Part shown: positions 61,801-64,000 of the stretch, piece by piece
How the letters are laid out: each line of letters begins with the position of its first letter
Position numbering within the stretch: the first letter of the stretch is position 1
NCBI GenBank assembly: GCA_026874595.1
Contig: CM049307.1
Location: 9,819,579 to 9,883,578, forward strand
Length of the DNA stretch: 64,000 nt
Reading direction: 5' to 3'
Source of the DNA: Sipunculus nudus
Taxonomy: Eukaryota; Annelida; Sipuncula; Golfingiida; Sipunculidae
The notes under the pieces: model-generated
Told to the model about the DNA's origin: nothing
The model's database searches: none
The model's input: the letters and a program-made list of their open reading frames with translations, nothing else
Position numbers and translations under genes: made by a program

Positions 61801-62828
61801 AAGGCTAATGTAGATGTACAGGTTGTGTATGGGTCCTAGTCACTGGGGTTAGGCTAGGCTAATGTAGATGTACAGGTTGTGTACAGGTCCTAGTCACTAG
61901 GGCTAGGCTAATGTAGATGTACAGGTTGTGTACAGGTCCTAGTCACTAGGGCTAGGCTAATGTAGATGTACAGGTTGTGTACAGATCCTAGACACTAGGC
62001 TAGGCTAGGCTAATGTAGATGTACAGGTTGTGTATGGGTCCTAGTCACTGGGGTTAGGCTTGTGGTTTGGTAGATGTACAGATTGTGTAACAGTCCTAGA
62101 CCACCCTAGTCACTAGGGTTAGGCTAGTGTAGATGTACAGGTTGTGTACAGGTCCTAGTCACTGGGGTTAGGCTTGTGGTTTGGTAGATGTACAGATTGT
62201 GTAACAGTCCTAGACCACCCTAGTCACTAGGGCTAGGCTAATGTAGATGTAAAGGTTGTGTATGGGTCCTAGTCACTGGGGTTAGGCTAGGCTAATGTAG
62301 ATGAACAGGTTGTGTACAGGTCCTAGTCACTGGGGTTAGGCTTGTGGTTTGGTAGATGTACAGATTGTGTAAAGGTCCTAGATAACCCTAGTCACTAGGG
62401 CTAGGCTAGTGTAGATGTACAGGTTGTGTACAGGTCCTAGACAACCCTAGACACTAGGGCTAGGCTAGGCTAATGTAGATGTACAGGTTGTGTACAGGTC
62501 CTAGTCACTGGGGTTAGGCTTGTGGTTTGGTAGATGTACAGATTGTGTAACAGTCCTAGACCACCCTAGTCACTAGGGCTAGGCTAATGTAGATGTACAG
62601 GTTGTGTACAGGTCCTAGTCACTGGGGCTAGGCTTGTGGTTTGGTAGATGTACAGATTGTGTAACAGTCCTAGACCACCCTAATCACTAGGGCTAGGCTG
62701 ATGTATATGTACAGGTTGTGTACAGATCCTAGACAACCCTAGACACTAGGGCTAGGCTAGGCTAATGTAGATGTACAGGTTGTGTACAGGTCCTAGACAC
62801 TGGGGCTAGGCTAGAGTAGATGTACAAA
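55899..62828. repeat. 7-kb CTAG-rich satellite array with higher-order duplications
   Basis: Tandem array of two main unit types. A is about 49 bp (TGTAGATGTACAGGTT, GTGTACAGGTCCTAGTCACT, then GGGCTAGGCTAA). B is about 67 bp and contains GTGGTTTGGTAGATGTACAG, GTGTAACAGTCCTAGACCAC and CCTAGTCACTAGGG. AB dimers are about 114 bp. Larger blocks are duplicated: 905 bp (56301 with 57206), 1253 bp (58061 with 59314; 58201 with 59454) and 932 bp (60671 with 61603). Because CTAG recurs constantly, TAG stops fill every frame on both strands; no ORF of 60 codons exists here. Confidence 0.95.
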
Positions 62829-64000
62829 TTATTATTTAGCCTTGAAAGTCCATTGAAATGCCCACTTTATAACTCAGATTAGTGAAAGTCAACTGAAGTA
62901 TACTGATGGTGCTTTGTCTGCAGTCCATCCAGTAATCATAACAGCACAAATCATAACAGTAGGGACTAGGATCATGACCTTGTAAATTCTAAGAGGTTTT
63001 GAAAATATCTTGACACCTGAAATGAGGTCACCATTACATACTGGTATGTTCTATGAGTTACATAGTGCAAGTAAAATACACAAATGGACAGATATCTGAA
63101 GTTAGACTGCAAGGATTGTACTTTTAAATCAGGTTGCCAGAAGAACTTTGATAGCGTTTTCTTGAAGGAAGATTGGTTTTGCACCTAAGATTTTTTTGCC
63201 CTGTTTAATATTCCCATCATTGTAACTAAAAATATGTTTTTGAGATTTTCCAAAATATTGGTCCTGTGATCAGTTTGAAGCCAACCTGTCTACCAAAACT
63301 GGAGTTATCATCCATAAACTAATTTGTGAATGGATGGGCCCTGTGACCTTAACCTTTGACCTAGTGACCCCAAAATCAAAAGGAAACTTCCCCTATTGGC
63401 AGGTGCACCACATGGCCAATGATGGAAGGATTGAGATGAATAGATTGGCTTAAAATGCATCCACAATCTTTCTAAAGTAATGGGTCCTGTGACCTTGGAC
63501 CTTTGATATCATGATCTTACTTTAGTGGTGGGCCATATTTAAGTCAAGTTTGAAACCAATATTTCAAACAAAACTGGTGTTATCATCTGGAAAATAATAT
63601 GTGGCTGGATGGCACCCATGACCTATACCTTTGACCTTGTAACCCCAAAATCCATAAGTTGCTTCCACTTTTGACAGGTGAGCAACATCTGGAAGATAGA
63701 AGGTTTGGGACAGAAAGTTTGGCTAAAGATACATCAACAATCTTTTTAAAGAAGTGGGTCCTGTGACCTTGACCTTTGGCCTTATGACCCCAAAATCAAA
63801 AGGAAACTTCCCCTATTGGCAGGTGCACCATATGGCCAATGATGGAAGGATTGAGATGAAAAGATTGGCTTAAAATGCATCCACAATCTTTCTAAAGTAG
63901 TGGATCCTGTGACCTTGACCTTTGATCTCATGACCCCAGAATCAACAGTTCTTACTTTAGTGGTGGGCCATATTTAAGTCAAGTTTGAAACCAATATTTT
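62829..64000. repeat. Interspersed repeat with 420-bp internal duplication
   Basis: Non-coding repeat running off the window. A block containing CCCCAAAATCAAAAGGAAAC and TTCCCCTATTGGCAGGTGCA occurs at 63369 and 63789 (spacing 420 bp), and the next part (TTTAGTGGTGGGCCATATTT) at 63522 and 63957. It is rich in TGACCTTGACCTTTGA words. Phrases such as ACTGGAGTTATCATC also appear near 30320, so the family has other members in the window. Confidence 0.6.

Noticed and set aside
55899-62828. CRISPR-like array of short repeats
   Set aside because: Units are contiguous and mutually similar, with no unique spacers, and the genome is eukaryotic. It is a satellite.

Overview
The window is eukaryotic nuclear DNA: AT-rich, with split genes, GT-AG introns and dense interspersed repeats. 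The protein families (axonemal dynein, a ciliary CFAP96 protein, MRE11) together with Helitron-like repeats that carry central tandem arrays suggest an invertebrate animal, most likely a bivalve mollusc. That taxon is inferred from the style of the repeats and was not tested by any search.

Three host genes can be read exon by exon with matching splice phases. (1) 534-17340, + strand: the last 16 coding exons (929 residues) and 3' UTR of an axonemal dynein heavy chain of the DNAH3 type; the gene starts upstream of the window. (2) 27119-22994, - strand: a complete 7-exon, 314-residue CFAP96 (C4orf47-type) gene. (3) 46608-54494, + strand: a complete 7-exon, 670-residue MRE11 with all phosphoesterase motifs, a Gly-Arg tract and an acidic C-terminal tail. 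The first two are ciliary genes converging tail to tail; MRE11 is a DNA-repair nuclease with no evident functional link to them.

Most of the rest is transposable-element sequence: Helitron/Helentron-like elements with terminal hairpins and internal tandem repeats (5745-6944, 9568-11744 with one nested at 10393-11353, 17410-20773 with one nested at 18455-20732, 30934-32075, 33421-36364, 39718-40352, 45572-46451); a DIRS-type tyrosine-recombinase retrotransposon (33138-39049) cut in its reverse transcriptase by a Helentron-like insertion; three hAT-type elements with CAGGGTTGG ends (40567-41696, 48581-49487, 53791-53931); a MULE-like element with a 9-bp target duplication upstream of CFAP96 (27587-28695); a TA-flanked inverted-repeat element (11844-13180); a LINE fragment (about 14080-15085); and a 3.3-kb element with CACTG termini (41788-45056). 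The CACTG element encloses a previously unmodelled four-exon gene candidate of 150 residues with promoter-like motifs and a polyadenylation signal.

The right end holds a 7-kb satellite (55899-62828) built from about 49-bp and 67-bp units, with segmental duplications of 905, 1253 and 932 bp, followed by another interspersed repeat. All comparisons with known families are from memory; no database search was possible.
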